A stretch of 7,258 nt of DNA from Candidatus Kerfeldbacteria bacterium. GTDB taxonomy: Bacteria > Patescibacteriota > Patescibacteriia > SBBC01 > JACPUP01. Made by a program: the position numbers and the translations under genes. The first letter of the stretch is position 1. Every line of letters begins with the position of its first letter. The notes beneath the pieces were generated by a model. That model made no database searches and was not told the origin of the DNA. It saw only the letters and a list, made by a program, of their open reading frames with translations. Positions 1 to 3,716 of the stretch are shown here, piece after piece. The DNA lies in assembly GCA_016192205.1 (NCBI GenBank), contig JACPUP010000057.1, positions 1-7,258 on the forward strand, in the 5' to 3' direction.

Positions 1-2
1 CC

Positions 3-176
3 CTCGTCCTGGTGCTGATCCTGCTGGCACTGTTCTTTCCGCCTTTGGCCGATCGCGTCATTGGGATTATGCTGCAACTCCTCGAGTTGTTCGCCGATCT
101 CATCGATCGCGTCGCCATCCCGAAGAACGCTTCCCTCACCGGAAGCGTTCTCTCCTTCATACGACCCCGGCGTTGA
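3..176 (+). CDS. C-terminal fragment of a membrane protein (5' end outside window)
   Basis: An open frame enters from the left edge and stops at TGA 174-176, giving 57 residues with no start in the window. It begins with a strongly hydrophobic stretch (LVLVLILLALFFPPLADRV), consistent with a last transmembrane helix. An amphipathic Leu/Ile-rich segment (IGIMLQLLELFADLIDRV) follows, and the tail is short and basic, ending FIRPRR. I do not recognise a family. The end overlaps the convergent CYTH gene by 20 bp, and a perfect hairpin (124-151) lies within the last codons. The absence of stops and the hydrophobic start support a real gene tail, but so short a fragment could also be a chance open frame. 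Confidence 0.5.
   Translation, partial: LVLVLILLALFFPPLADRVIGIMLQLLELFADLIDRVAIPKNASLTGSVLSFIRPRR
124..151. terminator. Perfect 11-bp hairpin at convergent gene ends, possible bidirectional terminator
   Basis: Arms 124-134 (agaacgcttcc) and 141-151 (ggaagcgttct) are perfectly complementary with a 6-nt loop. The hairpin lies 5 nt past the stop of the minus-strand CYTH gene and inside the tail of the plus-strand gene. Neither side has a clear T-tract; the plus side reads ctccttc. It is therefore a weak intrinsic terminator at best. The left arm is identical to 11 nt of the tRNA-Gly(GCC) gene at 1277-1287 (minus strand), which is unexplained. Confidence 0.35.
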
Positions 177-750
177 CGAGGGCGTGGTAGTGCTTCGGAT
201 TTTTCTTTCGGATAGCTTCGACGACCTTCCCGCGGATGAGGCCAATGTCCAACCCCCGTTCGCGGGCGAATGCGAGGATGCGTTCGAGCGCCGGCGAGAC
301 CTCCTCTGTCCGGTCGACCATGAGCTCGATCTCGCAGATGGCGAGGCCATCGTCGGTGACGTCGAAGTCGAGAGTGAACGGTGGCCGCGAGAAGACGCGA
401 CGGGTGCTGCGTACTTCAGCGACAACGGTGTACCCGGCCGTTTCCAAGTCTTCGGCCAACGACCCGCGCAACGGAAGATTGATGAGTTTTCGGATGGACG
501 CCTCATCTTCTACTTCGTTATATTGCGGGTATTTTTCCGTGGCCGGCATATTCGGTGAGACTGGGACTGGATGTTTCAATTCCCATCGGCCATTACGCAG
601 ACGTAACCACCAGTCTTTCTTCGTCAGCGCCCAGTCGTCCAAATCGTAGTAATCGTCCTCCAGCCGTACCTCGCGCGCGAAAGTCGCTCCCTGTTGAAGC
701 GCTTCGGCTTGTCCCGGCTTGAGTCGGAATTTTTTCTCAACCTCAATCAC
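157..750 (-). CDS. CYTH-domain protein, thiamine-triphosphatase / class IV adenylate cyclase-like
   Basis: This 197-residue protein opens with the diagnostic CYTH ExExK motif (E3, E5, K7 in MIEVEKKFRL). Further CYTH features are the DDYYDL strand at 32-37, the basic WWLRLRNG segment (R50, R52), WELKHP with K59, a second basic cluster at 113-119 (VRSTRRVF), FTLDFDV with D128 and D130, and the acidic CEIELM strand (E140, E142). These residues line the metal- and triphosphate-binding tunnel in the family. The spacing is closest to thiamine triphosphatase-type members, so hydrolysis of a triphosphorylated substrate in the cytoplasm is likely, but the substrate cannot be assigned. The start is GTG at 750-748, overlapping the TGA of the upstream gene (GTGA), which implies translational coupling. 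The C-terminus overlaps the convergent plus-strand gene by 20 bp. Confidence 0.85.
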   Translation of the reverse strand: MIEVEKKFRLKPGQAEALQQGATFAREVRLEDDYYDLDDWALTKKDWWLRLRNGRWELKHPVPVSPNMPATEKYPQYNEVEDEASIRKLINLPLRGSLAEDLETAGYTVVAEVRSTRRVFSRPPFTLDFDVTDDGLAICEIELMVDRTEEVSPALERILAFARERGLDIGLIRGKVVEAIRKKNPKHYHALVNAGVV

Positions 751-1133
751 TGTAGTCGTTTGGCAAGTTCTACCGGCGAGCGAATGATTTCACGGAAGAG
801 CACGTGCCGGCAGAGTTCCTCGTCAGCGGCCAGAGCGTAGATTGGTTTGCCGAGCGCGACGGCGTACCCAATCTCGAGCGTCGTCGAGTTTCCGACATAA
901 CCGCCCTCGTTGAAGACGAAGACGACATCGGCCATCTGGATTTTATAGAAGTGGTCGTGCGTCAGCCCGAGCGCGACGAATCGCTTGTAGTCATCAGACA
1001 GCTTCGCCCACTCGTCTTGGCCGGAATGCAGGTACGGCTCGAAGACGACAACGCTGTACCGTTTAAGTTCGGTGGCGAATTCCCGCATCTTTGGTTTGAA
1101 GCGGCGGCTGCCGCAGAGGACAACGGATTGCAT
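747..1133 (-). CDS. Nucleoside 2-deoxyribosyltransferase-like protein
   Basis: This 128-residue soluble alpha/beta protein begins with a strand followed by CGSRRF (7-12), where nucleoside 2-deoxyribosyltransferase-like and related Rossmann-type proteins bind ligand. ADVVFVFN (68-75) is the usual 'known to be in use' strand, and GNSTTLEIGYAVALGKPIYA (81-100) carries the conserved Gly-Asn-Ser-Thr-x-x-Glu-x-Gly pattern; E87 sits where the family has its catalytic or ligand-contacting glutamate. Family members cleave or exchange N-glycosidic bonds of (deoxy)nucleosides or nucleotides; the substrate here is not evident. The ATG at 1133-1131 has no clear Shine-Dalgarno. The 3' end shares GTGA with the CYTH gene, so the two are one unit. 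The gene starts about 24 nt after the CCA end of the split tRNA-Gly on the same strand, so a joint tRNA-mRNA transcript is possible. Confidence 0.8.
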   Translation of the reverse strand: MQSVVLCGSRRFKPKMREFATELKRYSVVVFEPYLHSGQDEWAKLSDDYKRFVALGLTHDHFYKIQMADVVFVFNEGGYVGNSTTLEIGYAVALGKPIYALAADEELCRHVLFREIIRSPVELAKRLQ

Positions 1134-1203
1134 ACGAATGGGAGTCTAGCAAACCTCTGGAGCGGGCGAGCGGACTCGAACCGCCGACCTCTTCCTTGGC
1201 AAG

Positions 1204-1354
1204 CCCAGCACCAGGGCAGTCCGAGGGCGTTCTGGAGCGGGAGACGGGAATCGCACCCGCGACCTCTTCCTTGGCAAGGAAGCGTTCTACTGCTGAACTA
1301 CTCCCGCACTCTTGGGCGTTCTTCTTTCAGGCGTCGGACTGCCCTGGTGCTGGG
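1204..1354 (-). repeat. 151-bp inverted-repeat segment carrying tRNA-Gly(GCC)
   Basis: Perfect 21-bp inverted arms lie at 1204-1224 and 1334-1354. Read inward on the minus strand, each begins CCCAGCACCAGGGCAG. They enclose 109 bp holding the inner tRNA-Gly (1233-1307). A 9-bp direct repeat (minus AGAACGCCC at 1322-1314 and 1233-1225) also brackets the inner tRNA. The terminus CCCAGCACCA matches TCCAGCACTA at the ends of the tRNA-Cys inverted repeat (3254-3386), which points to a common element family or mechanism. No protein is encoded. Amplification or assembly chimerism could also create such a palindrome. Confidence 0.7.
1233..1307 (-). tRNA. tRNA-Gly(GCC), intact, inside the split tRNA-Gly
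   Basis: On the minus strand it folds as a full cloverleaf: acceptor GCGGGAG/CTCCCGC, D-stem GTTC/GAAC, anticodon stem CTTCC/GGAAG with loop TTGCCAA (anticodon GCC), T-stem GCGGG/CCCGT, discriminator T and encoded CCA (75 nt). Two conserved tertiary positions are changed. The D-loop AGCAGTA lacks the usual G18-G19 pair (A at 18), and the T-loop TGCGATT has G instead of U at position 55. The outer tRNA has the canonical AGTGGTA and TTCGAGT. The coupled loss of the G18-U55 contact is reminiscent of staphylococcal non-proteinogenic tRNA-Gly species, but it may simply be a lineage variant. Confidence 0.92.
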
Positions 1355-1366
1355 TACCACTGAACT

Positions 1367-1680
1367 ACACCCGCCTAAACTTTGCCCTCGCTTTTCAGGG
1401 CAAGTGATTTCTTCAAGAATTTTTGTATATAGTTTCTTCCCCAGCCCGTTTTCAAATACTTTTCTCGTTCCCGTGCATCATCTTCGGCAAGGTAGGCTTC
1501 ATAATACAGCAGTTCTACTGGGAGACGCCACTTTGTTGAATGGACTTTGCCCTCTCGATGCAAACGAAGCCGCTTTTCGAGATTATTTGTGAACCCAGTG
1601 TAAAGCTTGCCATTTCGGATACTCTTCAGGACGTAAACATAGTACATACGAGCCGGGCAAAGTTTTGGCGGGACACCCGC
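1367..1680 (-). mobile_element. GIY-YIG element with 18-bp terminal inverted repeats abutting tRNA-Gly (element A)
   Basis: Terminal inverted repeats lie at 1370-1387 and 1655-1672; on the minus strand they read CCCGCCAAAACTTTGCCC at the 5' end and GGGCAAAGTTTAGGCGGG at the 3' end, with one mismatch. Outside the 5' copy is GCGGGTGT (1680-1673), an exact repeat of the first eight nucleotides of the split tRNA-Gly (1374-1367). The layout is therefore tRNA start duplicate, inverted repeat, nuclease gene, inverted repeat merging into the tRNA 5' end. The only gene inside is the GIY-YIG ORF. The same plan recurs without a gene at 3717-3895. I infer a tRNA-Gly-targeting mobile element that restores the tRNA 5' end on insertion; no transposase or recombinase is present. 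Confidence 0.65.
1375..1647 (-). CDS. Small stand-alone GIY-YIG nuclease
   Basis: This 90-residue single-domain protein matches the short stand-alone GIY-YIG (UPF0213/UvrC-N-like) family. The first strand MYYVYVLKS supplies the 'GIY' position, KLYTGFTNN (14-22) the 'YIG' position, then LEKRLRLH with the conserved arginine (R26), and the distal AREREKYLKTGWGRNYI segment carries the acidic metal-site and closing helix. Family members cut DNA using one metal ion; homing endonucleases and Slx1/UvrC use the same fold. The start is ATG at 1647-1645 with no Shine-Dalgarno. The TAG stop (1377-1375) directly abuts the first base of the split tRNA-Gly, and the last codons lie within the terminal inverted repeat, so the C-terminal tail SEGKV is element-derived. 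It is probably the active protein of element A, but it could be a host gene trapped between repeats. Confidence 0.9.
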   Translation of the reverse strand: MYYVYVLKSIRNGKLYTGFTNNLEKRLRLHREGKVHSTKWRLPVELLYYEAYLAEDDAREREKYLKTGWGRNYIQKFLKKSLALKSEGKV

Positions 1681-1730
1681 TTGATTTGCAGAGCTCCACC
1701 AGTGTAGGCGAGGGGGTGGTGGAAATCAAG
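1681..1730 (-). other. Structured leader upstream of the GIY-YIG element
   Basis: On the minus strand CTTGATT (from 1730) pairs with AATCAAG (ending at 1681). Inside it TCCACCA pairs with TGGTGGA (7 bp, 15-nt loop), leaving a one-sided bulge GCTCTGCA. The GCGGGTGTCCCGC mini-hairpin of element A follows immediately. Two stacked hairpins before the nuclease gene may be a cis-acting end of the element (compare the subterminal hairpins of single-strand transposons) or a leader controlling the gene. No promoter is obvious. Confidence 0.45.
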
Positions 1731-1746
1731 CGACCAGTCTCAAACG

Positions 1747-1787
1747 CCAAAACAAACAACACGAGACCACAGGGGCCTCGCGTTGTT
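1747..1787 (-). terminator. Rho-independent terminator of the dockerin-repeat gene
   Basis: On the minus strand, 14 nt after the TAA stop, arms 1787-1774 and 1768-1755 form a 14-bp stem with two G-U pairs and a 5-nt loop (CCTGT), followed by TGTTTTGG. Stem, short loop and T-rich tail are those of an intrinsic terminator. It should separate the dockerin-repeat gene from the GIY-YIG and tRNA region downstream. Confidence 0.85.
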
Positions 1788-1801
1788 CGGGTGATAGTCC
1801 G

Positions 1802-2785
1802 TTAGAAACCGAGCAAGGCCCGGAGGGCAGCGCCCAGGGCGCCGACCGCTGCGAGGAACAGCGAGATCAGGGCAGGAGCCTCGATTGGTTCAATCGGGGT
1901 CTCGGCCATCGGTGCGCTCTCGATTGGCGAGGGGACGACTGGTGCGGACGTCTCAACGACAGGGGTCGCATCGTACGATGCAGTCTCTGTCGCGGCGTAC
2001 GCTGTATCCTCCGACACCGGCTTTGACGGCGACGCTTGGTCGGGCGCTGGTGTCGCGTCAGGTGCCGGTTCAACCACAGCCGTCGCTGGCTGCGTCTCGA
2101 CGGTCGAGGGTGGAGTCGCCACTGGGCTCGAGAGCAGTGCTGCCGGTTCGTCAACAGTCGCTACGGATTGCTGTTCGGCAATGGGGTTGATCGGGTGCTC
2201 TTCAACCGAAACCTCTTGCACCGTTGGCTCCGGCTGCTGCGGGAGAATCGGCTGCGGGTTTGGGTCGGGGTAGAAATCGATGACAATGCCGCAGGCGCCG
2301 ACTGTTCCCAGCGACAGCTCGAGGATGGTTTGGTCGACCGCATCGACGATGGCGTCACCGCTCAAGTCGCCGGCCAGGTCTTGGCTCGCCAGGGCAGCGG
2401 CGAACGCGGAGACGTCGGACGCGTCAACGTATCCGTCGTGCGTCATGTCCACGCACGATGGCGTCCGCGCGTGGAGCTGTTTCCAGTGGTTCTCGCAGCT
2501 GAAGTTTGACTGACCGAAGACCTGCCCAAACATGGCCTGGTCAATCGCGTCGACCGAGCCATCGGTGTTGAAGTCACCGTCCGCGGTCTGGTTGCCTTTC
2601 GCGGCCGCGAACGCCGAGAGGTCTGACGCGTCAACCTGACCGTCCGGCACACCGCCGGGACCAGTCATGTCCGGACAGGCGTAGACGCCCGCCGCGGCCG
2701 GCCGGAATGAAAAACTGGTCAGCAGCAGGCCGGCAATGACCGCTGCACCCAGGATCCCCCTTCGAGAAGAACGCGTGTTCCGCAT
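1802..2785 (-). CDS. Secreted, C-terminally anchored protein with two dockerin-like repeat modules
   Basis: This 327-residue protein starts with a signal peptide: basic RNTRSSRRG, hydrophobic core at 11-27, likely cleavage after the Ala run at 30-32. Two homologous modules follow, each starting and ending with a cysteine (C37-C97 and C111-C165). Each contains two dockerin/EF-hand-like calcium loops, such as DGQVDASDLSAF and DFNTDGSVDAIDQ in the first and THDGYVDASDVSAF and DLSGDAIVDAVDQ in the second. Residues 170-303 are a low-complexity Pro/Thr/Ala/Glu/Val-rich stalk, and 304-327 is a hydrophobic helix ending LRALLGF. The architecture suggests calcium-stabilised modules displayed on a stalk at the cell surface. 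Dockerins classically bind cohesins, but no cohesin is in the window, so the partner is unknown. The start ATG lacks a Shine-Dalgarno; a strong terminator follows the stop. Confidence 0.85.
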   Translation of the reverse strand: MRNTRSSRRGILGAAVIAGLLLTSFSFRPAAAGVYACPDMTGPGGVPDGQVDASDLSAFAAAKGNQTADGDFNTDGSVDAIDQAMFGQVFGQSNFSCENHWKQLHARTPSCVDMTHDGYVDASDVSAFAAALASQDLAGDLSGDAIVDAVDQTILELSLGTVGACGIVIDFYPDPNPQPILPQQPEPTVQEVSVEEHPINPIAEQQSVATVDEPAALLSSPVATPPSTVETQPATAVVEPAPDATPAPDQASPSKPVSEDTAYAATETASYDATPVVETSAPVVPSPIESAPMAETPIEPIEAPALISLFLAAVGALGAALRALLGF

Positions 2786-3122
2786 GGTATTCGTGATTAC
2801 GGATCTGGTTATACGTCATTAAGGCACAGAGCAAAGCCACGAGGTGGATCCCCCCTCTCGTTGCTCGTAAATGCTTCGATTTTCGTTTAGTCCCCTATTC
2901 TACCAGGGCCGTTGAGCCTGTCAAGGCCGACGGAGGCGACCACCCAGTCCCCCTTGTACCGTGGTGCGGAACATCACTTTTCAAGCGACAAACCGAAAAG
3001 GCCGTCAGGGATCTGGTCGCGGACGGGTTTTCGGTAGATGATTTTCCGTTTGGCCACGCGGTCACCGTACCGCGAATCGTTGACTTTGACACGCGGCATT
3101 GGTAGCGTTTGAGAAGCCGTCC
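2786..3122. other. Intergenic stretch without a convincing gene
   Basis: This 337-bp stretch lies between the divergent dockerin-repeat gene and the tRNA-Cys cluster. Its left part should hold the promoter of the dockerin gene; on the minus strand a TATAAC box lies about 30 nt upstream of the ATG, without a good -35 at standard spacing. No tRNA or strong terminator is visible. Part of it (2905-3105) reads as a protein-like fragment on the plus strand. Confidence 0.4.
2905..3105 (+). pseudogene. Possible protein-coding remnant without a start codon
   Basis: A plus-strand frame ending at TAG 3103-3105 translates into protein-like sequence, including TEKAVRDLVADGFSVDDF and TVPRIVDFDTRHW, with mixed hydrophobic and charged spacing and good use of Val/Asp codons. 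There is no ATG, GTG or TTG in this frame back to about 2809, so it cannot be a normal complete gene. It could be the C-terminal relic of a gene disrupted during rearrangement beside the tRNA cluster, or a chance open frame. I recognise no family. Confidence 0.25.
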
Positions 3123-3155
3123 GGCCGAGTAGCCAAGTGGTAAGGCGAGGGTCTG
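3123..3155 (+). pseudogene. tRNA-Cys 5' half, copy 1 (orphan)
   Basis: It reads GGCCGAG (acceptor strand), TA, GCC, AAGTGGTAA, GGC, G and the start of the anticodon arm AGGGTCTG, then diverges into tcccgctg. The stretch 3129-3155 is identical to 3224-3250 and 3291-3317. Its acceptor GGCCGAG pairs perfectly with CTCGGCC at 3397-3403, 240 bp downstream, so copy 1 and that 3' end were once a single tRNA-Cys gene. Confidence 0.8.
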
Positions 3156-3170
3156 TCCCGCTGTTCAGTG

Positions 3171-3176
3171 TATAAT
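3171..3176 (+). promoter_or_regulatory. TATAAT box, candidate promoter for tRNA-Cys
   Basis: A consensus -10 hexamer TATAAT lies between tRNA-Cys copies 1 and 2, with no recognisable -35 at 16-18 bp upstream. It is oriented to transcribe copy 2 and the intact tRNA-Cys about 110 bp downstream. Such an arrangement would give the intact copy its own promoter if earlier copies are dead. Confidence 0.4.
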
Positions 3177-3217
3177 GAGGGGGTGCGGGATCCCGTTCTC
3201 ATATTTTGGAGGCTGAT

Positions 3218-3253
3218 GGCCTGGTAGCCAAGTGGTAAGGCGAGGGTCTGCAA
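3218..3253 (+). pseudogene. tRNA-Cys 5' half, copy 2 (truncated in the anticodon loop)
   Basis: It reads GGCCTGG, TA, GCC, AAGTGGTAA, GGC, then the anticodon arm up to CTGCAA, and breaks at 3253/3254 where the left arm of the inverted repeat begins. Its acceptor GGCCTGG would need CCAGGCC, which is not found downstream, so its own 3' half is lost. The nearest downstream 3' half (3387-3407) matches copy 1 instead. Confidence 0.8.
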
Positions 3254-3386
3254 TCCAGCACTATTCACCCTTCATTCCGAATACGGCCACGTAGCCAAGT
3301 GGTAAGGCGAGGGTCTGCAAAACCCTCATGCGGCGGTTCGATTCCGCCCGTGGCCTCCAGGTTTATGAGGAGTGAATAGTGCTGGA
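3254..3386 (+). repeat. 133-bp inverted-repeat segment carrying tRNA-Cys
   Basis: Arms 3254-3275 and 3365-3386 are complementary: 15 perfect bp (TCCAGCACTATTCAC), one mismatch, then 6 bp with one G-U. They enclose the intact tRNA-Cys with only 9 and 5 nt of spacer. The segment replaces the anticodon 3' stem, variable loop and T-stem 5' side of an older tRNA-Cys. The outer terminus TCCAGCACTA resembles CCCAGCACCA of the tRNA-Gly inverted repeat. Confidence 0.75.
3285..3359 (+). tRNA. tRNA-Cys(GCA), intact
   Basis: It is a canonical cloverleaf: acceptor GGCCACG/CGTGGCC, D-stem GCC/GGC with loop AAGTGGTAA, anticodon stem AGGGT/ACCCT with loop CTGCAAA (anticodon GCA), T-stem GGCGG/CCGCC with loop TTCGATT, discriminator T73 (a cysteine identity base) and encoded CCA. 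It is the third and only complete member of a series of tRNA-Cys 5' halves and sits inside an inverted repeat. Confidence 0.95.
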
Positions 3387-3407
3387 CGATTCCCCTCTCG
3401 GCCTCCA
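3387..3407 (+). pseudogene. Orphan tRNA-Cys 3' end
   Basis: It begins in the T-loop (CGATT), then T-stem 3' side CCCCT, acceptor CTCGGCC, discriminator T and CCA. CTCGGCC pairs perfectly with the acceptor of tRNA-Cys copy 1 (3123-3129). It follows directly after the right arm of the 133-bp inverted repeat, so the segment between the two halves of the oldest tRNA-Cys was replaced or expanded. Confidence 0.75.
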
Positions 3408-3416
3408 CGAAAAATT

Positions 3417-3716
3417 ATGACTCAGAAGAAAGCGCTCGTTACCCTCATCATCGTCTATCTCCTGATCGGCAGCCTTCTCAATGCTTACGCTTGTGCCTTT
3501 CCGAGCCTCGGTCAGGACGGGGCACCACCAGATATTCCTTGCGCCGGCATCCCCTGGACACCAATCATCCTATTTTCTTGGCCGCTGTTCGGCGTATTCT
3601 CATTGAGTGCTGGTGATGTTTGGGATGCGGTACCGTCAGTAGTTGGGATCATCCTGATGCTTGCGGCAACATTCATTCTCCAAAAACAAACGACAAAAAA
3701 TGCGACCAAAAGTTAG
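3417..3716 (+). CDS. Small membrane protein of unknown function
   Basis: This 99-residue protein (ATG 3417) has hydrophobic segments at about 6-25, 48-63 and 72-88, and a lumenal-type loop with cysteines (C26, C42) between the first two. The basic, Asn/Thr/Lys-rich end (QKQTTKNATKS) is probably cytoplasmic. An in-frame GTG at 3372 would add 15 residues but lies in the inverted repeat and the orphan tRNA-Cys end, so I reject it. No Shine-Dalgarno is visible; the gene may be expressed by read-through from tRNA-Cys. The TAG stop directly abuts the duplicated tRNA-Gly start (3717), exactly as the GIY-YIG stop does at 1375. I recognise no family. Confidence 0.65.
   Translation: MTQKKALVTLIIVYLLIGSLLNAYACAFPSLGQDGAPPDIPCAGIPWTPIILFSWPLFGVFSLSAGDVWDAVPSVVGIILMLAATFILQKQTTKNATKS

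Larger units (their letters stand above)
1158..1374 (-). pseudogene. tRNA-Gly(GCC) gene split by an inverted-repeat insert (outer tRNA)
   Basis: On the minus strand the 5' piece (1374-1355) reads GCGGGTGTAGTTCAGTGGTA: acceptor strand, U8-A9, D-stem 5' side and D-loop. The 3' piece (1203-1158) resumes at the anticodon loop TTGCCAA, then GGAAG, variable loop, a canonical T-arm (TTCGAGT), CGCCCGC, T and encoded CCA. GCGGGTG and CGCCCGC pair over all 7 positions (one G-U), so the halves belong to one gene. Between them lie 151 bp (1204-1354) with 21-bp inverted repeats and a second complete tRNA-Gly. About nine nucleotides expected between the halves (D-stem 3' side and most of the anticodon 5' stem) are missing at the junction, so simple excision would not restore a normal tRNA. 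Most likely it is a disrupted gene; an unusual split or processed tRNA is less likely. Confidence 0.75.

Noticed and set aside
1158..1374. Group I intron in tRNA-Gly
   Set aside because: The break lies in the D-loop/anticodon stem, not in the anticodon loop; host bases are missing; and the insert is a palindrome with a tRNA, with no room for an intron core.
804..1592. Plus-strand 262-codon open frame
   Set aside because: It runs antisense through the NDT-like gene, both tRNA-Gly genes and the GIY-YIG gene. Its WQ/SGR..NRRPLPW segments are typical antisense translations of tRNA.
1885..2509. Several Arg/Ser-rich ORFs opposite or within the dockerin-repeat gene
   Set aside because: They are shadows of the repetitive Pro/Thr/Ala-rich coding sequence; the chosen frame has a signal peptide, repeats and terminator.
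2895..3092. Minus-strand 65-codon ORF
   Set aside because: No recognisable domain, no ribosome binding site, and the opposite strand looks more protein-like.
3123..3317. CRISPR array (27-bp repeat seen three times)
   Set aside because: The repeat is the 5' half of tRNA-Cys, spacing is uneven (95 and 67 bp), and the third copy is a full tRNA.
3372..3416. GTG-initiated extension of the small membrane protein
   Set aside because: The added codons come from the inverted-repeat arm and the orphan tRNA-Cys 3' end; ATG 3417 gives a natural start just before the first membrane helix.
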